From Antedon bifida (lineage: Eukaryota > Echinodermata > Crinoidea > Comatulida > Antedonidae), in contig OY727100.1 in assembly GCA_963402885.1 (NCBI GenBank), positions 1,550,001-1,614,000 on the forward strand: a stretch of DNA of 64,000 bases, in the 5' to 3' direction. The position numbers and the translations under genes were made by a program. Shown piece by piece: positions 52,426 to 64,000 of the stretch (positions within the stretch are counted from its first letter, which is position 1; every line of letters begins with the position of its first letter). Under the pieces are notes generated by a model. The model was given only the letters and a program-made list of their open reading frames with translations. It made no database searches and was not told where the DNA came from.

Positions 52426-55400
52426 ATGTGAACTAAGCTTTCAATAGAAACATTATCCCCTGCAAAGTTACACATTTTGTAGGAAATAATATCTGTAGGT
52501 AGCCAATTATAGATTTATGTGCGAACATTCCATCATGTTGTCTTAGAACGAAACACAAACATGAATAAATCCGAATAAATAATTATTTATGAAATCTATT
52601 TTAATAAATCTGAAAGCAATTAGTGGCGATTAATTTGTCTCACTGTGAAGAACACTGTCAACGCGTATCCTTCAAATAAGGGATGTCGACTTGGATTTAC
52701 TTTGTCACTGCTAATAATACAAAAACGTCTCAAATTTAACTCATAATGATGGTGTAAATCATTTCATATGGAGACTACGTGACGATAGTAGGGTTAGCCG
52801 TCGTGGTGGGCTTCTGTCCGGCTTGCTGATTACAGATCTAAAGCACCATAGGGGCCTAACCTAAGGCCTAGGCACCTCAAATGACAACCTATATGTGTTA
52901 GTGTCAAGTAGTAAAGTTAGTAATTTGTGACTAAATTGGCTCTAACTACGACATTTGACTCTAAAATTACTACAGTAGTACTCCTATAGTATGTAACAAT
53001 TTTACTAGATTTACTAAAATACTTACTTTGTACAATAGTCATAGAGATATTATAATATCTCTATGGTACAGTATATCAAATACCAAATAAATATAGGTTA
53101 CTTAATCCAATTTAGTAGTTTACTTACTTATCTTAAATCGAAATTTAATGTGTATCATTAAGTCGCATTATAAATACTCTTTGGTATTTTTAATAATAGA
53201 AAAATCACTAAGAACTTAAATCATTTATTCTTTGATTACATTTTTAAATATTGGTATCTACCGCTATACGTTGTAAGAGTATTACAGCGTAAAGTTGAAG
53301 ATGCCAGTATTTACGTGTTTTGACGGAAATACGTTAACGATAGTACTTTATTCAGAAATACATTGTTTAAAAACAAAATTTGTTTGCGGCCGTTTCAGTC
53401 AGTGGCCGTGTCGGTCATAAATACTATACATAGCGTATTGTCGAATAATGTGATAAAACTCATGTATGTATTCCAGGCTAAGAAGCAGAGTTTCAACATG
53501 CCTATTGGTAATTTGTTCTCAAAATAAGAAATTATAATTACGACTAGTTATCGTATAAAGATTATTTTTAAATGTATTCAGTATTCATCAGAATAGACTA
53601 TCGGTCGTATTTGTAAAGTAAGGAATTATGTAGGACTAGTTTTCGTATAAAAATGTTTTTAAATGTTACAGTATTCTGTTAAATTATCGTTCGATTGTGT
53701 ACTTCGCCAGACATACAGTATTCAATTGAATATTAAAACCTATTTCCTTTTATTGTTATTTAATTACCGCCAATAACTTGAACTCATACCCATTTAATTT
53801 AGTTTTAATTTGAGAAATTTATTTTTTAATAATGTAATGTCAATCAAACATGATATTGGTTCCAGATTAGACACAATTGAACTTTACCAAAAGTGCAACG
53901 TGTTGGTTGTGTTTTTACATTAAATGAATCAAATGTTAGACATTCCAATTTAAATTACTTTTTAATTGATTCAAAGTCAACGGTTATTATTATTTAAACA
54001 TTATTTTAGTTGGATTGTTTTTATTTTACTGCTTTATCGGTTTCATTTGTATTCGAATTCCGTCATCAGTGAATTAGATTAACAATATTGTATATTTTAT
54101 ACATATCACAAATTATCATCGTTTTAGTGTTTTTTTAAAACATTTATTCAGTTAGTTACGTCACTCGTACAATTTTCATATCATCTTCAACAGAACGTTT
54201 GATTATCAACGTCATTATTGCAATCATATTCAACCTCAACATCGTTATGTTGCTGCTTTATCGGGTTTCTTTGTTAATCAGTGAATTAGATTCGTTTTTA
54301 ACATCGTTATCATGTTCGTGTTTTTGTAAACACATTTATTCAGTATAGTTACGTCACTCGTACCATTTTCATATCATCTTCAGCAGAACGTTTGATTATC
54401 AAAGCCATTGATTTTTTTTAAAAATCATATTCATCCACATCATCGTTATTTTGTTGCTTTCTCCGTTGTCGTCACTACCGCCGTCGTCTGCGAAAAACAT
54501 AGTCGTTCATCGATTGTACTGTCGTCATCATCATCGGTAGTATAATTTTGTCCATCGCTACAGTTGCTCTCATCATGTACTTATTTGTTGTTTGTTTTAC
54601 CAGACTTCCTCAAAATACTTTAAACTAACCAATTAAACACTATGAATAGAATTGATGTGATTTCACACACATATTTAGGTTTTATAAGATAACGATTTAT
54701 AAACCAACTGAGAGAATTCTGCGGTAATAACATCTGCTACTTTCTTGTACATTTTATAATTCTTGAAGGACGACTACTGAGCATTTTGCAAGTTTTTGGC
54801 CAATTATTACGATATCTAGTGGAGTCTTAACCACAACTCACATATTTATAGAAACCATATCCGACTTATACGTACATGTTGAAATATATTCGATTGGATC
54901 ACAAATGAACGTGGACTTGATCGGAAGATTGTATCTTAAAGTTCTGTATCATATATTAGTATTAATGAGGTAGTATTTCATATCTCTATTTAACATCTTA
55001 CTAATGAGAGGCTACTCTGTTAGGCTAGGCTTGGTAGGAGGTAGGATCTGGCCTCGACCATCTCCAGGGAGAAACGCGTTTTTCTCCCGGGTAAGTTAGT
55101 CTAATTACTCGGTGTTGTTGTTATAGACTGGTGTAAATTATTTCATTAGTTAAAAAACATGTAGTTTTTACTGGTTATTGTATCACCTCTGTTAGACAAG
55201 AACAAAACAGTAATTCCATATGGAATTCGATGATAACAACATATAATAATGATAAAATCAAGATACTTCTGTTTTAGCAAACTATCGCCATTCTTTGCTT
55301 CTTAACATCTTGGTGTTTCTTTTCTATTTTGTTGAGAATGATGGTCGGACAGTATAGTCTGCGTATGTCTTGTTTGTACTTTCCTGTTTTTTAGTCGCGT

Positions 55401-55889
55401 GCGTGCAACGCGACTCTATTATTCGGTCGGTTGGTCGGTAAACACTAATTTGAGCAGGCGACTGCAGCCATGTATATGGCCTTGTTTGTATGACTTTTCC
55501 AATAGAATAACTATAAACTAATTCTTCTATACATAGTTCTCTTGCTTCCATTCTTCCTTAGGCCTATTATTACGTTATAATTTTTAGAATAGTTTCTATC
55601 TTCAACAAAATAATGATACACTTTTTAAACTTAAACTTTTCTTATTGGTTTTGTAATTTATTCAGCAAAATTTACATATATTTAACATTGTTTAATATCT
55701 TACAGCTAAAAGCACAAACACATTCATGTTCTTTTAAGAACTTCAAAACACGCATAATATTAATATCATCATAACTTATCTAAATATGTACATTTATTAT
55801 TTAAGTAACGAAATACTCATATACAATTATTAAAAAATAAAAAAAATAATACAATTTGGTGACTCTAAGAATTAGCGAAATTGTATCAG

Positions 55890-55965
55890 AAGAAATACGT
55901 TTCAGAAAGCTTAGGACCCTCTAGGCATATCAGTCACTGATATCCACAGTATTTTCATTTGTTTG
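55890..55965 (+). repeat. Hammerhead-core repeat, degenerate fragment
   Basis: CAGAAAGCTTAGGACCC and CACTGATATCCACAGTATTT resemble parts of the family; much decayed. Confidence 0.35.
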
Positions 55966-56370
55966 CATTTTGATTTATGTAAAATGTTTTATCATTATTT
56001 TGGCGGATTTCTTATGATGAGTAAAAACAAATGAATAATTGCCACAAACATATTTCTTTTTACTTCATTTTAGTTATGCATCTTTGGTTCAAAACATTAT
56101 ATAACAAGATTTTAAAGCTTTTATGGACACTCAACTGTACCTGGATGGATTTTATAATTCTTAAAAAGCATTGACACAGTTCTTGAATTAATATTTTTCT
56201 CCGTATTAACTATATATTAACATTAGGAATACACTCCTATAATTCTCTCTCAATCATAGATCATCTTCCACGGAAAGTTTTATATCAAAATGATAAAATG
56301 TCCTCTTGTTGGATTTGAACCAACGACCCGCTTAGTACTGGTAATATTTTCGCCCATGTTAACATCTTCC

Positions 56371-59300
56371 TCATGTATCAGTTGTCGTTACTGAAAGCAA
56401 ATTATCGGACATCTCTGAAGAGGGTGAATCTGGAGGAAGTTGGGATGACACCGATTCGTTTGATGGAGACCCTATTGATGACATCGTATCGTCCATTTCG
56501 GATTTTCGTGGCCGACCTTTTGGTTTTGTTGGTGCTTCGTGGTTTCCGCATTGCATCACCTGAAAAACATATTATATTGAGTTTAACAGGATTTGTTCTG
56601 TAAAAGTGTGCGTTTTATAGTTATTGACAGAATGTTTGTTATTGACAAAAGATGTGCATATTTTAACGCGCTCTTGTCTTGTCTAGTCTAGTCTTTAGTC
56701 TAGTCGTATAATGTTCTCGATGTCAATTTAGAGTTGGAGCCAATATATAAGTTACATAGTTTTGTATGTGTTATATTTACTGTTTTTCAAACGGACGTAG
56801 GCCCACAGTACATTTTGTATGTCATGTATATCGAGTGGACGTCGTCAATATAATATTTCGAGTTTAGATATTTCTTGTGTTATTTGTTCATAGTCTCACC
56901 TGTTTCTTCCATTTCATCCTTCTGTTTTGATACCACGTTTTCACCTGTAGTTGACTCAAGCCCAACGTTTCAGCCAGTTCTAACCTATCCGGTGTAGACA
57001 GGTATTTCTGTTTCTCAAATCGTTTCTCGAGTCCTAGTAGTTGGAGTTCAGTGAAGACCGTCCTACTTCGGCGACATTTCTTCGTTTTCGATGGGTCTGG
57101 GGTACTAGGTGATTTACCTCTGAGGTACACTGGTACTGGAATGGGTACTGATAAGTGTGACGCTGATGGATTTGGATGATGGTGTGCAAGTGCTTCTAGA
57201 ATGAAAATAAGATATTGATAATTAGAACTTATAGGTGGTCAGTACTTAGTTAGTACTTATTAAACAAACACATAGTTGTTAAATTAATGATTGTAAATGT
57301 TCATCTGGTTTGTATTGACAATGTGTATAAACTTCTTTATATCTATTTTCATAATTTGTACCACTGGTTTGATAAAAACAATTTTATACACGTCTTTATT
57401 TTACTTGGTATCACGTTATTTGTTATTCGTCGATTTCATCCTGGGGTTTTTTATTCGAATTTGTGTGTAATTTTACAATTCATAACTAACTTTGTTTCAT
57501 CAGCTATGTCTTTATATTCACATTGTTCCACCACACTTGACATCCTTTGTGTCTAAACTTTCGATTTGTCAGTCTGCACTATTTCTTACTTCTGTAATAG
57601 TACTAGTTTTTATAATTCGATAATTGTACTTAAACTTTAACATTTCTGGAAGACTTTTTACTATTAAAATCAAGTTATTATAATAAGTAGACACGCTTCC
57701 GTTTTCAATTACGAAACCCAATCCATATTAAAATTGTTTAATAATTTCAAACTTTGAACTTCTAATTACGTTGATGTCAATGTTTGAATAGCTATTTGAT
57801 GGGAGAAGACAGAACCAATTTGAAGTTGGTTTGTCGCGGTAGTTATTTATCAGAACCGGTGTTTAAAATAAGTTTTGAATTATCATTGCAGTAATTAATT
57901 GGATATCGTTTGAGGTTTCTACGGGCATTTGTGGTGATTGCCGTCAAGTAAGCATCTAAAAAGCGTCACCTCAAGCTGCTCGCTGTATCCCCAATCGACG
58001 TGCCCCTGCGATCTAACGGCATTATTATAAATAAATGATTAGCTAACTCAATGGAATCGCGTGGCATATTAGCCCTACTATGGGTCAAAGATAATTGTCA
58101 CATACAAATTCTGATGGTATGTATTTAAAAGGTATTTGGAGGCTAAATCTACCAACCGATTTGGTGTCAAAACCAATTGTCGGTATACGCGGGGGTCACT
58201 CAATGTGCCAAACTATTTGGCTTTAGTTGAAAGTGCCACCCAAATTCGATGACATCTCCTTCAACAATTTTTATTTTCTTCACGGGAGTTTTTATGAAGT
58301 CTGCGTACCATCTGAGTATGCGTAGAATGTTGTTTTTCAACTTTTCATCCACAAACATGGATGTAATTATTAAGAATTACATATTTTGTAAGACGTTGTT
58401 ATATATAATGTGTATCTTATGTGGTGTTTGTAATGGAAATACAGTTTGTGTAAAATACAATTTTCTAATAAGTTTGTTCACAGGCTCTTAAACTTTCGTC
58501 AGTTTCATGCTAAAAATTCTTATTTGTTTATGTTCTCTTTTATATACTTTGGTCATATTGTTTTAATTTTTAATAATCTTTTAATTTTACGGTGTTTTAT
58601 TGTGTTATAATCCTAATTAAGTTATTTTAGCCGAAGTTTTGGTTGTGTTGTTGTTAGCACCAATGTTTAGTATGTATTGGTACACTAATTACGTACTGAC
58701 AGTTTGTGTAAAATACAATTTTCTAATAAGTTTGTTCACAGGCTCTTAAACTTTCGTCAGTTTCATGCTAAAAATTCTTATTTGTTTATGTTCTCTTTTA
58801 TATACTTTGGTCATATTGTTTTAATTTTTAATAATCTTTTAATTTTACGGTGTTTTATTGTGTTATAATCCTAATTAAGTTATTTTAGCCGAAGTTTTGG
58901 TTGTGTTGTTGTTAGCACCAATGTTTAGTATGTATTGGTACACTAATTACGGTTGGTGCAAAATAGAATATTCTTGTTCTAGTTGATATTTTGTATGAAT
59001 GTTCTTCCAGTCAGATTTACTGTATCATTAAATAAATACTATAGCAACGATTAAAATTAAAGTAAATTATACAGTCAAAACTTCTGACTAACGAAAGCAT
59101 TGCAGAGTCTGGTTTTGGCGTGTACAAATGGTGATAGGAGGGATGATGGAATGAAATATATAAAGTACCTATATAAGTCTAGTCTAGAAATATAAACTGT
59201 TGTACACTATCAGACTATTGAATGTTATAGATATATCAGAGGCTGATAAAAAGTGATGTCTTGATGTCATCACTGCTGTCATTGAATCTTTGACTCAGCA

Positions 59301-59827
59301 CTTTTGCCTTTGTCAAAGTCCTAATAACATAGTTAGTATTTATATATTCGTTTGGCAGAAATGTATTTATTCTAAATTTTACATAAGCATGCTATTTTTA
59401 CTTTCAGCATAATTGAATACAACTTTTTCCATTTATGTTAGCTTTCAGATCATAGCTTAAATGCTAAATATGATTATAACCGGTTTATAATATACTTACC
59501 ATTAAATCTGTAGAAATGTCCTAAACTTGATCCAAAGAAATTGTTCATTCCCATTTTAAATGGATCGATGCAAACTTTACTCAAGTTCTGTGCTGCTTGT
59601 ATCTGAGATAACTGTGTTTTTGAACTTGCTGGGTGCAGGATATCATCAATAAGAAAACTAGTTTTTCTAGGCTGCGCATTAGCTGCAGCTGCAGCCGCTG
59701 CTGCTGCCATGAACGAGTTAGAGTTTGTCGAGCATCCTCCAAAGAATAGTGGATGGTGTCCTGATGGTCCCAGTCTTAAGGGATTACCTGAAAGCTGAAA
59801 TGCACCTAGAGACATCCTGTCTATCAT
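56371..59827 (-). CDS. BARX: BARX-family homeobox transcription factor
   Basis: DNA-binding developmental regulator of the Bar-like (BARX1/2) class. Three exons: 59827-59500, 57195-56900, 56559-56371; the phases fit and give 270 residues. The N-terminus has a run of nine Ala (residues 41-49) and an eh1/FIL-type repressor motif, SFLIDDIL (57-64). The homeodomain (about 150-209) reads [20 protein letters not shown] to [16 protein letters not shown], nearly identical to BARX1, with Gln50 and Asn51 of the third helix present. An intron splits it just before its last residue, and the next exon continues [19 protein letters not shown], the BARX-specific extension (human BARX1 has [12 protein letters not shown]). 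The Ser-rich tail is shorter than in vertebrates. The start is the first Met; a second Met lies four codons on. Confidence 0.96.
58441..58951 (+). repeat. Identical tandem duplication of 253 bp in BARX intron 1
   Basis: 58441-58693 and 58699-58951 read the same by eye throughout, from ACAGTTTGTGTAAAATAC to GGTACACTAATTACG, with a 5-bp spacer. Confidence 0.93.
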
Positions 59828-60049
59828 AAATATCGGCGACTTGCAAATATTTACTGTATATTTCTGGTATATTCGAATCCAAGATAAAGATGAGATCAGC
59901 CGAAGAACTTTTTTGAAAGCTCAAAGTAGACTTGAATCCTTCTTATTTAACTTGAGAACAGTACCTTCTTTGATGAAATGATACTTAAAAATGACAATTA
60001 ACATCCCATGCCCTAACTTGGTGGGCTAGCAATACTTATCAAATATATA

Positions 60050-60057
60050 TATTTATA
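60050..60057 (-). promoter_or_regulatory. Candidate TATA box of BARX
   Basis: On the minus strand TATAAATA lies about 220 bp before the BARX start codon, which would put the transcript start near 60025. Two CACGTG E-boxes follow upstream, at about 60061 and 60138. The region is AT-rich, so chance occurrence is possible. Confidence 0.35.
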
Positions 60058-61487
60058 GACACGTGTTTGACTCTGTCGTAGTGCAGTAATGTTTTGACTG
60101 ATTAAGAGTGTAGCAGTCTTTTCAATACACCACAGTAACCACGTGATAGCGCGTTCGGTTGCCATGACTTGTTTATGCAGGTGTTCACAGCAGGACCAAA
60201 AAGTTAGTTAACATCCACAGCGCCACCAACCAGGTACGTTTAGTAAGCGGACAGACACTATTTTTAAGTAGTTCTAAAAATAAAAGTACTTGGTGGTGAA
60301 GAAATAATCTTATAATGATGTTAAAATGGCTTTTTAGAGCATAAATCCCGGTACCTTGCTGAATTTTGAAGTTTTCTAACGTGTACAAGAGAGTTTCATT
60401 ACGTCTGGTCCAAGAACATTATGGTTTGACCCGAACATTTCTGGTAACAAGCTATTTTTTTCAGGAAAGGTCCAGAACTATGATTGGAACATCATAATAA
60501 AAGTCCTGAAAAATCCTCCTTGTTCTCTCCGAGAAATCCAAGATGGCGTCCAATATGGCTGCCATTTATTCTGGTCTTTTCCTAATACGACGTTGATGAT
60601 GTTCCATAACCCTCTATCTTATTCAGCACACATGCTCTCCCTCTCTTTCTGTTATTCACTCATTTCAAACAAGCGTTTCTTTCTCTGTCACGTTTCTTTT
60701 CTCTTCTACTTTTCTCTGTTTTTCTTAAATTCTTAAATTACCATTTCAAAATATTTCTATTTTAGTCTTTATGATATATTTTAACTTGTAAAGTGCTATT
60801 CACATTTTACCTTGTTACAAATTGTCTGAAATACCATAATTATTAAAATAGAAAAATCTAATAATTGTTACGAAATATAAAAACCCCCTCAGGCTGAACA
60901 AATTCCAATACGACCAGCAATTATATCATAGATTAAGAATTTGAATGTGTTGTGGGGTGTCACTTAGCTGGAAGCCTGAACGTGTTCACAGACTAGGAAG
61001 TGTACTGTGAACATATGGTCTTGAGAATTCCTGAAAAATACAGGTGTATTTTAGGAATCACGTTCGTTAGGTACCACTAAAAGAACACCAAAGTAGATAT
61101 TTGTTTACTCATAACTATTATTTATGTCAAATTGAGATATGTTAATCTTCGGCACGCAATATAGTTATATTGACATTCATGGTAATGTTATATTTATATA
61201 TAGCGATTTTAACAGTCAGCAGATTGTCCCAAACGCTAAGAAATAAAAAAGACTGAATTAAATACATAGATACATAGTTTTTTCATAATGTTATCTATAG
61301 ACCTATTAACTTAGCAGACAACTGAAATAAAACCAAATATCTATCGATCAATCAATATTAATAAGAATGTTTTTGTTTATTGTTTTTTTTTCGCGTTTAG
61401 AAACTGATTCATGAAACCTAAAAGCTACCAGAACAAAACCCACATAACTGCATTCCGTTATAAGAGATTTCATAAACTAAAAATGTG

Positions 61488-61600
61488 TAAACTTCATGGA
61501 AGGTGACTCTCGATAAGAATTAGGAAGAATGTTCCAAAGTGTAGGAACTGCAAAGGCTCGATCACCATACGTCAAAAAGTACTGTTCTAGTAGTATTAAT
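61488..61600 (-). mobile_element. Decayed LINE C-terminal fragment
   Basis: Minus strand reads YGDRAFAVPTLWNILPNSYR followed by ESPSMKFTHF and a stop, the same LINE C-terminal motif (GDRAFxVxxPxLWNxLP) as at 47 kb but a different sequence. Short and old. Confidence 0.65.
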
Positions 61601-64000
61601 GAACAGAAATCGAAGAAAACAATTGTTCATGAATTTACTTTTGTATAGAAATCGTGGGGCTTTGTGGTTGGAATGTGAAAGTCCCCCGTTGTTTTTAATC
61701 GTTAAGACTTTACAAGTATGATGGTTATGATCATGAAAATTCTGTTATTTCTAACACTATCGTAAACATTTTTCCTTAAAATGTTTCCTCTCATTGTCAA
61801 TCTTCGTCAGAAAATGACAAATATATTCTGTAATTGGAATTCTGGCCTTCATAATAACGTTAGTTGCACATTTCAAAACATATATTATTTTTGTTTCTTC
61901 CAAACACTTTCAGTTATGAGGTGGTGTTTTTCAACATGTCGCCTGTCTTCGCTCATTAGTGTGGATGTTACTTAGGAGTTATCTTTCTACGCCGGTGGCA
62001 TGGGTACACCACTAGTCATTAATATCTTTGCTAAATAGCTAAAATATGATAGATTATCGCCAACGCCTTTGGAAATATCATCTTATCAGTGGATCCTATG
62101 TATCAACCATTTATTTCTCATTAAAAATCTGTTTGTTTCTACCTCGCCCAAGGCACGCCCCATCACATACATTTTTGTCGTGAGAAGAACACCAGTTTGC
62201 ATCAATTAAACATTGTTGTTGTAAATATAGACGGAAGTTTTTTTGTCCGTTTTTCCTTTCCGGACATCCTTTTTTAGCTATGTTAGGCCTATTAAGTTTC
62301 ATCATCCAAACATAATTATTTTGTATTGAAGAAGAAATATTTAAATTAAACTTGAACGTTTAAAGTTTGCAGCAATTAAACATTGTTTTTGCTTATTTCC
62401 TTCATTGTTTTTGTAAACACAGACGGAAATTTTTGTATCCTATTTTAAGGCTATTTTATTATGCTTCATATACTGATTTTGTATTGAAGAAGAAAGATTG
62501 AAATATTAGCTAGTAAGATTATTGGAAAAGTCAGTTATGTTTTTGTTACGATTGCTTTGTTTCTTTCAAAAGCACTTTTCGTTTATATTTAGAACAAATA
62601 ATATCTCTACTTCCGTAAATACTACACGAATAAATATAGAGTGGGCCCTTTTCAAGTTCAAGAACATACGATTAACCTTGTTGAACGAAAGTTTTTTTTC
62701 CAAAGTCGAACTTAACACCAAACAGCAAAACATCTCAATTAACCCGCATTTCAACTTGGAAATTTGAATCTGTAAAATTAGGCCACTCGGATGAATTCTT
62801 CTTCTAATTTAGTAACTATTTTGTTTCTACTCAATTTTCTCATCATGTGACAATGCATAAAGACAGGTATAGGTAGGCCTTGACATCAGTGGCTGTACTT
62901 CCTAACGATCAGTTGTCCCCCGGAGTGGGTCTGTGTTGACTTAAAGACAGTGTGTAACAATGTCCTCTTACTCTCTGATAGAATGCAAACAACACACACC
63001 GTAGGAGACGTTGTAATTGGTGAGCTACCCAGGTGGACTTTGGGACCTTATCGCTACGATAATCCGAGGGGGTTGTTGTAATCGCTTCGGTTCCGAACCC
63101 CGAAGGCCTAACCTTATAAGCGAACGGAAACGATGTGCTAATATGATTTTAACCTTTTGTCCAGACGTCACAAAGGAATTGAGTGATGTCATCCATGTCT
63201 TCATCATTTTATACGCGACGTATCGAATATTCTGTAGACTATTTGAAACAACAATTTTAGAATATCGGTTTTCATTAGTATAATGATAACGGTGGCCCAA
63301 GCATTATAGGCCTGGTAACCTAGTAATTGCATGACATGTGTTCAGTTACATGAATGACAACTTTATGATACTTACAACTAAAGTACATTCAAATACCTGT
63401 GGCATAGTACACACAGTTATTTGTGTACCATTTGTAAGGAAAACATGTTTTGATCTGGCCTTGCACATTTTAAGAAACATGATATTATTATAAAATTTAG
63501 ATAGGTTTCTTGACAAAAAAAATGTGTATATTAATGTGCATAATAATAATAAAGAAAGAGCACAGGATCAAAACAAAAAAGTCTAACAACAACCTTCTCA
63601 TATTTAGCGAACTTCCTTTACGACGCTCAGAAACTGATGAGCATGAGTTTTTTTCTTGATGGGCGCGTAGCCGTGTGTCGCGCGTCGTCAAAACGGTGAA
63701 ATATCTGCTCACGTAAAAATATTATAAATTAAAACAATATTAACGATTCATTTATAATTTTATATCTTCAAAATATTATTTATTTATCTCGAATGTATCG
63801 ATTAAAACTTTACTTCATGCGTGAGAAAATAAAACTATCGATCGCTTCTCCAAATTTACAATCTTAAACACGATTAACTTATGTGGCCGCGCAAATAGTA
63901 TCCAATAAAGGCATAATCATATTCCTAATTTTCTTTCAAATTATTTTAACCTCGTTCACAAAATCACATGTGTTATCTACAGATAAATCTAGTGATTAAA

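Larger units (their letters stand above)
45964..56370. other. UBE4A 3' flank and BARX 3' flank, repeat-rich
   Basis: After the UBE4A stop, AATAAA signals lie near 46390 and 46435. Then follow a 42-bp duplication (46645-46745), a LINE 3' end (46985-47228), a SINE (47650-47940), palindromic-element pieces (48088, 51633), a tRNA-derived repeat piece (49003-49115), a 19-bp array (52207-52425), and two loose direct duplications (53520-53700 and about 54040-54450). The stretch 49500-50500 holds no repeat that I recognise and could be regulatory. On the minus strand AATAAA signals at about 55657-55665 may end the BARX message. Confidence 0.5.
59828..64000. other. 5' flank of BARX
   Basis: Apart from the candidate promoter, this holds a LINE fragment (61488-61600, - strand) and a loose direct duplication (about 62198-62340 with 62360-62505, sharing TTTTGTATTGAAGAAGAAA). 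The stretch 62900-63290 is less AT-rich and repeat-free, a possible distal enhancer. No other gene seen. Confidence 0.5.

Noticed and set aside
52118-52447. Open frames of 109 and 82 residues with repeating ASVIALRFRHC-type units
   Set aside because: They are direct translations of the 19-bp minisatellite; several frames are open at once and there is no gene structure.
63025-63300. Overlapping open frames of about 90 residues on both strands
   Set aside because: No known domain, no splice context, both strands open at once in a less AT-rich stretch; more likely non-coding.

Overview
The window is AT-rich animal nuclear DNA, roughly two thirds A+T, with intron-rich genes, tRNA-derived SINEs, LINE 3' ends, many short palindromic transposons and minisatellites. 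The protein matches (a five-Ig, two-FN3 NCAM, an RRP1 with a vertebrate RRP1B-like tail, UBE4A, BARX) fit an invertebrate deuterostome. The repeat style suggests an echinoderm, possibly a crinoid or sea cucumber, but that is an impression and not proof.

Layout: (1) 3610-24814, + strand, an NCAM/Fasciclin-2-type adhesion gene. It has 18 recognisable exons: five Ig domains, two FN3 domains, a Ser/Thr-rich stalk, a membrane segment, and a cytoplasmic tail of three phase 2-2 cassette exons plus a short terminal exon. The signal-peptide exon was not found. (2) 28632-34311, - strand, RRP1 (Nop52), ten exons, with two possible C-termini. (3) 34930-45963, + strand, UBE4A, sixteen exons ending in the U-box. 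RRP1 and UBE4A are divergent, with start codons about 0.6 kb apart, so they probably share a promoter. (4) 46-56 kb, a repeat-rich intergenic stretch. (5) 56371-59827, - strand, a BARX homeobox gene of three exons, followed by about 4 kb of its upstream flank.

The four genes have no direct pathway link. Their neighbourhood is informative, because human NCAM1, UBE4A and BARX2 lie on 11q23-q24 and NCAM2, RRP1 and RRP1B on 21q. This looks like a compact remnant of an ancestral linkage group.

The most notable signals are these. A short palindromic element occurs in about 19 copies, and seven begin or end within about 35 bp downstream of a 5' splice site. The NCAM tail exons share phase and an unusual GG|GTGTGT donor. 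UBE4A carries in-frame tandem duplications at two exon starts. A repeat family carries a hammerhead-like core whose stem changes in a compensatory way between copies. I found no convincing wholly new gene system; the transposon/splice-site pattern is the best candidate for something not yet described.
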